Origin: Erysipelotrichaceae bacterium
GTDB lineage: Bacteria > Bacillota_I > Bacilli_A > Erysipelotrichales > Erysipelotrichaceae
Assembly: GCA_017405675.1 (NCBI GenBank)
Contig: JAFRAB010000043.1
Location: 1 to 64,000, forward strand
Direction of reading: 5' to 3'
DNA length: 64,000 bases
Below are positions 42,968 through 51,449 of this stretch, piece after piece. A program made the translations under genes and the position numbers. Within the stretch, counting starts at the first letter, position 1. Every line of letters begins with the position of its first letter. The notes under the pieces are model-generated. The model did not search any database and was not told the DNA's origin. It saw nothing but the letters and a program-made list of their open reading frames with translations.

Positions 42968-43827
42968 TATTCCCAGTCCTCCTTTTTATTACACAGTGCA
43001 ACTGTTTCAAGATAATTATTATAGCGTATGCGGGATATTTCACCCAGTTCAACCTTTTTCTTAACTGCACAGTCAGGTTCATTGACATGCTTGCAGTCTT
43101 TAAAACGGCATTCACCGGCATTGCGGAAATCGTGAATTTTACCGGCCAGTGTCAGGGCATCAATACGGGAAAAATCAAGAGAGGAGAAACCAGGAGTATC
43201 CGCGATCAGACCTTCCCCAACCGGGAAAAGCTGCGTGTGTCTTGTGGTATGCTTGCCTCTGCCCATTGATTTTGAAATCTCCTGCGTGGCAGCTGCAAAG
43301 TCCCGGTCCAGTCTGTTAAGCAGTGTACTTTTGCCTACTCCTGACTGTCCTGTAAGCACAGTTATCTTTCCCTTGAGAGCATCTCTAACGTCTTCTACGT
43401 CCCTGTCATGCCCTACGGTGATAACCTGATAGCCACTCTCAACATAATCATTTATGTAAGTGTTTATGCGGTCATTTGGCGATACCAGGTCCATTTTTGT
43501 TATTACTATTACCGGCTCAATGTCCCGGTAACTGATAAGGAATATGAGTTTGTCTACCAGCAGCGGTGAAAAAACCGGCTGCACGGCTGACATTACGATC
43601 ATGGCCTGATCAACATTGGCTATAGCCGGTCTGACCAGGTAGTTTTTGCGAGGCAGGATCTTCTGAATGGCATAACGTCCATCCAGCAGTTCATACTCCA
43701 CTTTGTCTCCAACCAGAGGTTTGCTGCCTAAGCGCAGTTTACCCATGGCAACAGCCAAAACCTCCTGGCCGTCTTCAGTCAGGATGGTATACTGGTTGGA
43801 AATAATTTTTATAATCAGTCCTGTCAT
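42967..43827 (-). CDS. rsgA: Small-subunit GTPase RsgA
   Basis: 286 aa. Circularly permuted GTPase that checks late 30S assembly. G4 VITKMDLVS near 108 comes before G1 GQSGVGKSTLLN near 160, the permuted order; G3 is ADTPGFSS near 210. A C-terminal zinc module holds ECRFKDCKHVNEPDCAV (Cys/His/Cys). Ribosome binding site before ATG is weak (AAAGA). Part of the kinase-phosphatase-rsgA-rpe block. Confidence 0.96.
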   Translation of the reverse strand: MTGLIIKIISNQYTILTEDGQEVLAVAMGKLRLGSKPLVGDKVEYELLDGRYAIQKILPRKNYLVRPAIANVDQAMIVMSAVQPVFSPLLVDKLIFLISYRDIEPVIVITKMDLVSPNDRINTYINDYVESGYQVITVGHDRDVEDVRDALKGKITVLTGQSGVGKSTLLNRLDRDFAAATQEISKSMGRGKHTTRHTQLFPVGEGLIADTPGFSSLDFSRIDALTLAGKIHDFRNAGECRFKDCKHVNEPDCAVKKKVELGEISRIRYNNYLETVALCNKKEDWE

Positions 43828-43830
43828 TCT

Positions 43831-45495
43831 TTAATAGTATCTGAGTTCGATGTAAGTGCCCTCTTTCTGGGTATAGTATGTACCGGTATTAGGAGACACT
43901 TCTACGACAACACCTGTTTTATAAGTATATGATTCCGTGTTCGGATCAATTGGATTCTGTTCAATTGGTAACTGTGTGGTCTTGACTTTTATACCCTTGT
44001 CAGTGAGATATTTTTCAGCATCAGTGATCGTCATTCCGATCAGTGAATCTGGTATCTGAATCGTAACGGCACTGGCAACCGTAAAGGTTATGTTTCTCTT
44101 CTGCGTAGGATCAAGAACAGTTCCGGCTTCAACATCCTGAGCTGTGATCGTACCAGGTGATCTGGTGGAATCTTCAACATAGCTTACCCGGACGGTAAAG
44201 CCATCCCCTTCCAGCTTAGGCTGGATGTCATCAATGCTCTTGCCGGTATAGTCGGCAACAGTATAGAACTTGCCGCTGGACACATATAATGTTACAAATT
44301 CACTTTCCGTAACTTCAGTACCCTCCTTAGGGCTTATCCTGATAACATGTCCCTTTTCAACATCTTCAGTTGCTTCATATACAATATTATCAATTACCAG
44401 TTTGTAGCTTTCCAGAACAGTCTTGGCATCTTCAATTTCGTAATTAATGACATCAGGAACAACGACTTTCTTGACCGGAGGTGAGATCTTTCCTGTAACG
44501 ATCAGCAGCAGGATCAAAGCAGCCAGGCTGGCAATAACAGCGCCGATCGTTCCCAGGGTATTATTGTCTTCATTTTTCTTTTTCTTCTTGACCTTTCTGG
44601 CAACCGGTTTGATTTCCGTATTCTTTTCAGCAGCTTTCCGGGTGGAATGGAAAGTGACCTTAGCCTCATGACTGCGTGAGAAATCCAGACAGGTAATCAG
44701 ATCGTCATACATGGCATCAGCAGAAGAGTAACGCTGTTCAGCTTCCTTGGCTGTAGCACGGTAAACGATGTTTTCAACTGACTGCGGTATGTTTGGATTG
44801 AAGGCACGCACACTTGGTATGTCGTCATGCATGTGCTTCAGAGCGATCTGAACAGCCGTATCGCCATGGAACGGCACATCCCCTGTCAGCATCTCAAAGA
44901 AGACGATGCCCAGTGAATAAATGTCGCTCTGAGCCGTTGCAGCCTTTCCCCTGGCCAGTTCAGGAGCCAGATAATGAACAGATCCCATAACCGTATCGGT
45001 CTGTGTAAGCTGCTGGGAGGAGTCCCCGGTTGATGCAATACCGAAGTCAGAAAGCTTGACGGTACCGTCATCTTTTATTAAAACGTTCTGTGACTTGATG
45101 TCACGGTGAATGATGTCATTATGATGAGCATGAGCAGTAGCTGAAACAAGCTGCTTCATGATATTGATGGCTTCAGTCGGATTAAGGGCCCCACGCTGCT
45201 TTATCAGCTGCTTAAGGGTCTTGCCCGGAACATATTCCATGACAATGTAATTCTTCTTATCCGCTTCGCCTACGTCGTAAACTTCCACAATATTAGGATG
45301 TGAAAGGTTTGTTATGGCATTGGCTTCTCTCTGGAAACGCTGAAGATTGACCGGATCTTCATTCAGTTCCCCTCTTAATACCTTTATGGCAACTTCTCTC
45401 TTTAAGATCGTGTCCTGGGCCAGATAGACATCGGCCATGCCGCCTTCACCAATGGAGCGGCGGATCACATATCGGTTTCCTACCATTCCATCCAT
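43831..45495 (-). CDS. prkC: PASTA domain Ser/Thr kinase (PrkC/Stk-like)
   Basis: 554 aa. Kinase domain (about 8-270) with G-loop SIGEGGMADVYL, catalytic HRDIKSQN and DFG in LSDFGIAS. A run of Lys/Lys precedes one membrane helix near 320-340; three PASTA repeats (about 348-413, 414-480, 481-554) follow outside the cell and sense muropeptides or lipid II. GGAGAA precedes the ATG. Paired with the phosphatase just upstream. Controls growth, wall and spore or dormancy genes in relatives. Confidence 0.95.
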   Translation of the reverse strand: MDGMVGNRYVIRRSIGEGGMADVYLAQDTILKREVAIKVLRGELNEDPVNLQRFQREANAITNLSHPNIVEVYDVGEADKKNYIVMEYVPGKTLKQLIKQRGALNPTEAINIMKQLVSATAHAHHNDIIHRDIKSQNVLIKDDGTVKLSDFGIASTGDSSQQLTQTDTVMGSVHYLAPELARGKAATAQSDIYSLGIVFFEMLTGDVPFHGDTAVQIALKHMHDDIPSVRAFNPNIPQSVENIVYRATAKEAEQRYSSADAMYDDLITCLDFSRSHEAKVTFHSTRKAAEKNTEIKPVARKVKKKKKNEDNNTLGTIGAVIASLAALILLLIVTGKISPPVKKVVVPDVINYEIEDAKTVLESYKLVIDNIVYEATEDVEKGHVIRISPKEGTEVTESEFVTLYVSSGKFYTVADYTGKSIDDIQPKLEGDGFTVRVSYVEDSTRSPGTITAQDVEAGTVLDPTQKRNITFTVASAVTIQIPDSLIGMTITDAEKYLTDKGIKVKTTQLPIEQNPIDPNTESYTYKTGVVVEVSPNTGTYYTQKEGTYIELRYY

Positions 45496-45498
45496 AGA

Positions 45499-46215
45499 CT
45501 ATTTCTCCACTAAAATAACTGTGATATTGTCATAACCGCCGGCCTCGTTTGCCAATTCCACCAGTTTCTCGCATTTCTGTCTTCCAGTTGTTTCCTTATC
45601 CTGCAGAACTTCCACAATTCTGTTTCCTTCAACGTAATTGTGAAGGCCGTCACTGCACAGCATCAGATAATTAAAATCCTCGTCCAGCTCATAAATATCG
45701 CCTTCTATTACCGGCCATATGCCTATGGCTTTGGTAATGACATGCCGTCCAATCTCCATGGCTTTATCTTCAGACATACCGTCTCTTTTAATTAATTCAT
45801 TGACCAGGCTGTGGTCTTCGGTAAGCTGAGAAATATTCCAGTTCTTATCGATCAGATAAGCTCTGGAATCGCCTATGTTAAGCAGGAAAGTCTTGCCGCT
45901 GTTATCAACAAGTGCAGCGACCATTGTTGTTCCCATGCCCTTATATTTCGGCTCGCTTTTAGCCAGTTCATAAACAACCTTGTTAACTTTCTCAAGGCTG
46001 TGGGTATACCATATTTCAGGATTTTTATCATACTGACGGCGGAAACATCTGACCATTGTATCGCAGGCCATTCTGCTGGCAATATCTCCAGCCTGATGAC
46101 CGCCGATGCCATCACAGACGATTGCCAGTACAGTATCATCCTGCTGAACGATACGGAAGCTGTCCTGATTCTGAGGTCTTGTCAGTCCTCTGTCAGTTAA
46201 TCCGTAATAGCGCAT
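45499..46215 (-). CDS. prpC: PP2C-type Ser/Thr phosphatase (PrpC/Stp-like)
   Basis: 238 aa. Reverses PASTA-kinase phosphorylation. Metal-binding motifs DGIGGHQAGDIAS near 35, GDSRAYL near 115, and the C-terminal GGYDNITVILV are intact. AAGGGGGAAG precedes the ATG, which shares one base with the rlmN stop. Directly upstream of the kinase, the standard pair order. Confidence 0.95.
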   Translation of the reverse strand: MRYYGLTDRGLTRPQNQDSFRIVQQDDTVLAIVCDGIGGHQAGDIASRMACDTMVRCFRRQYDKNPEIWYTHSLEKVNKVVYELAKSEPKYKGMGTTMVAALVDNSGKTFLLNIGDSRAYLIDKNWNISQLTEDHSLVNELIKRDGMSEDKAMEIGRHVITKAIGIWPVIEGDIYELDEDFNYLMLCSDGLHNYVEGNRIVEVLQDKETTGRQKCEKLVELANEAGGYDNITVILVEK

Positions 46216-47255
46216 CAGATCTTCCCCCTTTCATATTTGCTTCGTAACTGTCCGCATGCCGCATCAATATCCTCGCCATGCTTCTGGCGTAATGTGCAGC
46301 GGACATTATTTTTCATAAGTTTATTATAAAGTTCCATGGCTGTCTTGTAGTCAGTGCTTACATAGCCATGTTCATCAACCGTATTGTACGGTATCAGATT
46401 GACATATACATCAAACGGTTTAGTTAATTCTATCAGCTGACTGACGCATTCGTCAGTATCATTGACGCCTTTAAGCAGAATGTATTCAAAGCTTAATCTT
46501 CTGTTATTCTTTTCGCAATAATATTTTAAAGCATCCATCAGCTGTTCAATAGGATACCGGCGGTTAACCGGCATTATTCTGCTTCTGATCTCGTTGTTCG
46601 GAGCATGAAGCGAAATGGCCAGATTGTACTGCACATGTTCATCAGCGAATCTTCTGATGCCGTTGATCAGGCCGCATGTTGAAATGGTAATATGTCTGGC
46701 CCCTATTCCCAGTCCCAGGTCATGATTGACCGTACGGCAGAAAGCCAGCACATTATCATAATTGTCAAAAGGTTCACCGGTTCCCATTACTACGATATGA
46801 GAAACCCTGACGCCCATCTTTTCCACGTCTTTCTGTACTTCCAGCACCTGTAAGGTCATTTCACCGGAAGTCAGATCTCTCTGTTTCTTTAAAAGTCCTG
46901 AGGCACAGAAAGTACAGCCCATGTTACATCCTACCTGGGAAGTAACACAGATCGTATCGCCGTAATCATAGTGCATCAGTACTGATTCTATACTGCTGCC
47001 GTCATGAAGTCTGAACAGATATTTTCTGGTCCCGTCACGGGAAACCTGCAGTTTCAGTGTTTCCAGGCCTTCACAGGAATAGTTTTCCTTCAGCCATTCT
47101 CTTAATTTGACGGTAATATTGGACATCTCATCAAAAGAACTAACCTTCTGACGGTAAAGCCACTGAAAAATCTGGGTTGCATTAAACTTCTTGAACCCAT
47201 TGTTCTCCATCAGTTCGGTTAATTCATTTAACTCAAAATCGTATATGGACTTCAT
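46215..47255 (-). CDS. rlmN: 23S rRNA (adenine(2503)-C(2))-methyltransferase / tRNA methylase RlmN
   Basis: 346 aa. Radical SAM enzyme that methylates A2503 of 23S rRNA and A37 of tRNA. CNMGCTFCASG near 112 holds the Fe-S cysteines, GTGEPFDNYDN near 160 and RIMPVNRRYP near 230 are typical, and the second catalytic Cys is in DIDAACGQL near 335. Binding site CGGGTAG is weak. Located between rsmB and prpC. Confidence 0.96.
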   Translation of the reverse strand: MKSIYDFELNELTELMENNGFKKFNATQIFQWLYRQKVSSFDEMSNITVKLREWLKENYSCEGLETLKLQVSRDGTRKYLFRLHDGSSIESVLMHYDYGDTICVTSQVGCNMGCTFCASGLLKKQRDLTSGEMTLQVLEVQKDVEKMGVRVSHIVVMGTGEPFDNYDNVLAFCRTVNHDLGLGIGARHITISTCGLINGIRRFADEHVQYNLAISLHAPNNEIRSRIMPVNRRYPIEQLMDALKYYCEKNNRRLSFEYILLKGVNDTDECVSQLIELTKPFDVYVNLIPYNTVDEHGYVSTDYKTAMELYNKLMKNNVRCTLRQKHGEDIDAACGQLRSKYERGKI

Positions 47256-47273
47256 AACTACCCGATACTAATT

Positions 47274-48521
47274 CTAGCACGTTTTCCTTAACTTTGATAT
47301 ATAGAACCCATCATAATGAGTGCTGTCAGGGATAATGGTTTTCTCCTCGATCAATTCAAACTGCGTATGCTGTGACAGGAACATTCTGATCTGTTTTTCA
47401 TTTTCCTTTGTATTCAGAGTACATGTTGAATAGACCAGATATCCTCCGGCTTTTACCATTAATGCTGCTGAATCCAGCAGCTGTGACTGCAGCTTTACGA
47501 TTTCATCAATGTCTTCAGGCCTGATGTTCATCTTGATTTCAGGCTTATGTTTAAGCGTGCCCAGACCACTGCACGGTGCATCAAGAAGGACCTTGTCATA
47601 ATAGTACAGAGGGATCTTGGTGTGCAGAGTACGGCTGTCTTCACACATCGTCGTAACACAGGTAATACCGTATTTCTTTAAGGCGTTTTCAATCAGTTCC
47701 ACACGCTGCGGATATACATCAATACTGTAAATACTGGCATCATTGCCGGTCTTCATGGCAATCTGTACTGTTTTGGTGCCCGGAGCCCGGCACATGTCCA
47801 GGATCCTTTCCTTCGGTTTAGGATCAAGGATCTCCACAGCCTGCTGGCTGCTTTCTGACTGAACGTAAACCAGATTGTTTCTGAAGTATTCGCTGGCAAA
47901 GATATTACCGTCAAAAATCAGAGCGTTGCCTTCTGCCGTTCGGTGGAATCTTTCATCCTCAAGCAGCTTGTCAGCTGTCGTTAACAACGTATTTACTGCC
48001 AGTTCAACTCGTCCGTCCTTAAGGTTTTCCCAGCAGATACTGTCGCATACATCTTCACCATACTGAGCATTCCACATTTTTACCAGCCAGGTAGGATGTG
48101 AAGTTTCGATCGCAAACTTATCAACTTCATCATCACCCTTGATAGCCTGAGCTCCCTTATCCGCTATTTTTCTTAAAACGGCATTCACAAAACCGGCATA
48201 ATTAGGATATTCATCCTTGGCAATAGCTACGGTTTCATTGACAACGGCATATGCCGGAAGCTTATCCAGCAGTATCAGCTGATACGTTGCCCCGTCAAGC
48301 AGTACCGCAATTTCATCCGGAACCCTGCGGTCAACATACAGTTCCCACTGATATCTTACATAACGGTAGTTGCGGATGGTACCATACACTATCTGGGTCA
48401 GCAGTCCCTGATCCTTTTCGTTAAGATCATAACTGCCATAACGCATGTTCAAAGATGCATATTCCTTATGCAGCATTACGTCCTTAAGTATTTCAAAAGC
48501 TGTTTTTCTGACATTGGCCAT
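47274..48521 (-). CDS. rsmB: 16S rRNA (cytosine(967)-C(5))-methyltransferase
   Basis: 415 aa. NusB-like RNA-binding N-domain (about 1-130), then a SAM methyltransferase domain with FRNNLVYVQSESSQQAV near 215, DMCRAPGTKT near 245, and the catalytic pair LLDAPCSGLGTLKHKPEI near 315 and YSTCTL near 370. The ATG shares a base with the priA stop. In Bacillus def-fmt lies between priA and rsmB; both are absent here. Confidence 0.95.
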   Translation of the reverse strand: MANVRKTAFEILKDVMLHKEYASLNMRYGSYDLNEKDQGLLTQIVYGTIRNYRYVRYQWELYVDRRVPDEIAVLLDGATYQLILLDKLPAYAVVNETVAIAKDEYPNYAGFVNAVLRKIADKGAQAIKGDDEVDKFAIETSHPTWLVKMWNAQYGEDVCDSICWENLKDGRVELAVNTLLTTADKLLEDERFHRTAEGNALIFDGNIFASEYFRNNLVYVQSESSQQAVEILDPKPKERILDMCRAPGTKTVQIAMKTGNDASIYSIDVYPQRVELIENALKKYGITCVTTMCEDSRTLHTKIPLYYYDKVLLDAPCSGLGTLKHKPEIKMNIRPEDIDEIVKLQSQLLDSAALMVKAGGYLVYSTCTLNTKENEKQIRMFLSQHTQFELIEEKTIIPDSTHYDGFYISKLRKTC

Positions 48522-50692
48522 TAGTCTAACACATAAGGATCAATATCGATCTGTATTTTTACCTGCTGTTTGTTAAACCGGATGGAATCATACCAGTTCC
48601 AGACAGCTTCGATCAGCTGATCCCTGTTCGCTCCTTTCAAAACAATACGGTATTTATATTCATCAAAACTGCGGGCCAGCTGTGAAGGGCCCAGTGTTCT
48701 GAACTGTTCATTTTTACGGAATTCATCAGCCCGCTGCCAGGCCATTGTCTTTGCCTTTTCCTCATTGCGGCTATTGAAACTTATGGCAGCGAGATACTTA
48801 TATGGAGGATAGTCTCCTACATGACGGTATTCCATTTCATACTGGAAAAAGCTCTTGTAATCCTGGCGGGCTGCCAGACGTATTCCATAGTGATGGGTAT
48901 CGTAGGCCTGAATGTATACTTCACCGGCACTGTGGCCTCTTCCTGAACGGCCTGAAGCCTGTACGATCAGATCAAAAGTCACTTCAACACTGCGGTAATC
49001 CGTTCTGCCCAATAAGGCATCTGCGTTAAAGATGCCTACCAGGGTAACATTAGGATAATCCAATCCCTTGGCAATCATCTGGGTTCCCAGCAGAATGTCT
49101 GCTTCCCCTTTCTCAAAGGCTTCCAGGATCTCCTGGTGGCCGTTTTTCTTCCTGGTAGTATCAGCGTCCATTCTCAGAATACGTGCTTCAGGGAACTTCT
49201 CCTGGATCGTCTCATAGAGTCTCTGGGTGCCCAAACCCTGATGCAGCCAGTTATTGCTGCCGCAATCCGGGCAGACCATATCTGCGCTCATTTCAGTGCC
49301 GCAAGTATGACACTTCAGTTTATTTTCATCCTTATGATAACTCATCGCAATATCACAGTGCGGACACTGGATGACCTTGCCACACTTACGGCATTTCATA
49401 ATGGTCGTATATCCTCTTCTGTTTAATAGCAGTATGGACTGCTGACGGTTATCCAGTCTTTTTCTGATCTCTTTTTCCAGAACAGAGGAAATGATGTAAT
49501 TTCCCTTCCTCATTTCACTCTGCATGTCTACCAGATGAGAAGAAGGAAGATTCTGATGTATCCTGTTTTTAAGTTCTACCAGTTCGTAAACATTCTTTAT
49601 GGCACGGGCATAACTCTCCAGGGTTGGTGTAGCTGAACCAAGCACTACCTTGCAGTGATGATGCTGTGCTCTGTGAATGGCTACATCACGGCAGTGATAA
49701 CGCGGTGAACTGTCCTGCTTATATGAATGGTCATGTTCTTCATCAAGAACAATCAGTCCCAGATTGTCAAAAGGCATGAAAACGGCACTTCTGGTACCGA
49801 CTACTATACTGACCTGATGATTTCTGACCAGCTGATACTGTTCATAGCGCTGCTGATCATTCAGCTTGGAGTGATAGATGGCTATGCTGTGACCGAAGCG
49901 GTTTACCATGCGGGAAACCATCTGCGGAGTAAGAGAGATTTCCGGTACCAGGATCAGGACCTGTCGGCCTTCACGGCACTTCTGTGCTGCCAGCTGCATG
50001 TATACTTCCGTCTTACCACTGCCGGTAAGGCCATGCAGCAGGATGACATCCTTATCGCTTTCATTGATTTTCTTTATTGCAGCTTTCTGCTGTTCTGTCA
50101 GTTCATAATCCGCTTCTCTGATATCCAGTTCACTGTAGCCGGCTTCCTTTTCCTTACTGTATACTTCAGCGATTCCCTTTTTCTCCAGTACGGCGGTTAT
50201 TCCCGTAAATACCTTATTCAGTTCACTTCTCAGAACGTCACCATTCCTGAGTATTTCCACAGCAGCCTTCTGTTTTTCGCTGGTAGCCTTGGTTTCATCC
50301 AGCAGTCTGACATAGTATTCCTGTACGGAAGCTTTACGGTTGCTGCGAGGCTTCATTTTGGACGGCAGCATGCTCTGGAAACAGGCTATGTTAGGAGACA
50401 CTGTTTCATGTCCCATCCATAAACCCAATTCGTAGAGTTCATCATTCAGGATCGGTTCCTCATCGATGACTTTTTCAACATATCTTACTTCATATCCTGC
50501 TTTTTCAGAATACTCATCCAAAGAAAGAGCACTCTCTTCAACACTGTCAACAAAACCAGTAACAAACTGGCCGCTTAAAGGAACTGTTACCCTTACCCCA
50601 CGGGAAGCGTTCATTTCTTCCTTAAGAGCATAGGTAAAAGTTCTGTTAAGATCCATGACAGGATGCTCGATCCAAACATTAACTACGCGCAT
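48521..50692 (-). CDS. priA: Primosomal helicase PriA
   Basis: 723 aa. Restarts stalled replication forks. DNA-binding N-domain (about 1-100), Walker A LLHGLTGSGKTEVYM near 217, DEEHDHSYKQ near 310, and the zinc module CRKCGKVIQCPHCD plus CHTCGTE and CPDCG near 435-480. Helicase motifs LGTQRL and RMDADTT follow. The start MRVVNVWIEHPV is the family form. No Shine-Dalgarno; an extended -10 ends seven bases before the ATG, suggesting a leaderless mRNA. It heads the priA-rsmB-rlmN-PP2C-kinase run. Confidence 0.95.
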   Translation of the reverse strand: MRVVNVWIEHPVMDLNRTFTYALKEEMNASRGVRVTVPLSGQFVTGFVDSVEESALSLDEYSEKAGYEVRYVEKVIDEEPILNDELYELGLWMGHETVSPNIACFQSMLPSKMKPRSNRKASVQEYYVRLLDETKATSEKQKAAVEILRNGDVLRSELNKVFTGITAVLEKKGIAEVYSKEKEAGYSELDIREADYELTEQQKAAIKKINESDKDVILLHGLTGSGKTEVYMQLAAQKCREGRQVLILVPEISLTPQMVSRMVNRFGHSIAIYHSKLNDQQRYEQYQLVRNHQVSIVVGTRSAVFMPFDNLGLIVLDEEHDHSYKQDSSPRYHCRDVAIHRAQHHHCKVVLGSATPTLESYARAIKNVYELVELKNRIHQNLPSSHLVDMQSEMRKGNYIISSVLEKEIRKRLDNRQQSILLLNRRGYTTIMKCRKCGKVIQCPHCDIAMSYHKDENKLKCHTCGTEMSADMVCPDCGSNNWLHQGLGTQRLYETIQEKFPEARILRMDADTTRKKNGHQEILEAFEKGEADILLGTQMIAKGLDYPNVTLVGIFNADALLGRTDYRSVEVTFDLIVQASGRSGRGHSAGEVYIQAYDTHHYGIRLAARQDYKSFFQYEMEYRHVGDYPPYKYLAAISFNSRNEEKAKTMAWQRADEFRKNEQFRTLGPSQLARSFDEYKYRIVLKGANRDQLIEAVWNWYDSIRFNKQQVKIQIDIDPYVLD

Positions 50693-50699
50693 ATATAAT

Positions 50700-50708
50700 A
50701 TTTTAACA
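50700..50708 (-). promoter_or_regulatory. Extended -10 box directly before priA
   Basis: TGTTAAAAT ends seven bases before the ATG at 50692, again with no Shine-Dalgarno between. Confidence 0.45.
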
Positions 50709-50742
50709 TATTAATGTGGTCATTATTATAACATACTAAAAA

Positions 50743-50763
50743 GAAAAAACGCTTATTCAGCGT
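50743..50763 (-). terminator. Terminator of gmk, overlapping its last codons
   Basis: ACGCT-GAATA-AGCGT followed by six T on the minus strand. The gmk stop codon lies in the loop. Confidence 0.85.
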
Positions 50764-51334
50764 CTTCCTTTTCCATGTGTCTTCTTATAATAACGGATAT
50801 CAGTTCCGCTGCCAGTGATACGTCCTCATTGCAGATGACATATTTATACTGACCGACCATTGTCATTTCTCTTGCGGCTTTGGCCAGTCTCTGCTGAACG
50901 ATTTCCTCAGGTTCCGTACGGCGGCCTCTTATCCTTCTTTCAAGTTCTTCCATGCTTGGAGGTGTGATGAATATCGTCAGAGCATCCGGGCATTTAGCCT
51001 TAATCTGTGCTGCTCCTTCAACTTCGATCTCAAGAATGACATTCTTTCCTTCATTGCGCAGTTTTTCCACATAATCCAGCGGTGTACCGTAGTAATTACC
51101 GACAAACTCGGTCCATTCCAGCAGTTTTCCTTCTTCGACAGCCTTTTCAAACTGCTCTCTGGTCACGAAAAAGTAATCCACGCCTTCCTGTTCACCAGGT
51201 CTCATGCTTCTGGATGTCATGGAAACAGAGTAACACCGGTTAAGATCTTCGTTCTTCATGAACTCGCTTCTTACCGTGCCTTTTCCTACCCCTGACGGGC
51301 CGGAAATAACGACTAATAATCCCCTTTTGCTCAT
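50753..51334 (-). CDS. gmk: Guanylate kinase
   Basis: 193 aa. Makes GDP from GMP. P-loop ISGPSGVGKGTV near residue 9, GMP-binding SMTSRSMRPGEQEGVDYFFV near 38 and LEIEVEGAAQIK near 100 are normal. AGGTAGGCAGG precedes the ATG. Separate transcription unit: its terminator lies before priA. rpoZ and coaBC, which follow gmk in Bacillus, are absent. Confidence 0.96.
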   Translation of the reverse strand: MSKRGLLVVISGPSGVGKGTVRSEFMKNEDLNRCYSVSMTSRSMRPGEQEGVDYFFVTREQFEKAVEEGKLLEWTEFVGNYYGTPLDYVEKLRNEGKNVILEIEVEGAAQIKAKCPDALTIFITPPSMEELERRIRGRRTEPEEIVQQRLAKAAREMTMVGQYKYVICNEDVSLAAELISVIIRRHMEKEDAE

Positions 51335-51354
51335 CCTGCCTACCTCTTGACTTT

Positions 51355-51383
51355 ATTTAACAACACTTTAGAGTCAAGGTCAA
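51355..51383 (-). promoter_or_regulatory. Promoter of gmk
   Basis: TTGACC (rc of 51378-51383) and TTAAAT (rc of 51355-51360), spacing 17 bases. Confidence 0.6.
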
Positions 51384-51449
51384 TCCAAAGCCATCAAAAT
51401 CCTTCGTACAGTATAATTAATGTGATAGAATAACAGAGAGGTTATAGAA

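Noticed and set aside
49727..50422. 231-aa plus-strand frame opposite priA
   Set aside because: Antisense to the intact helicase; long only through shadow effect.
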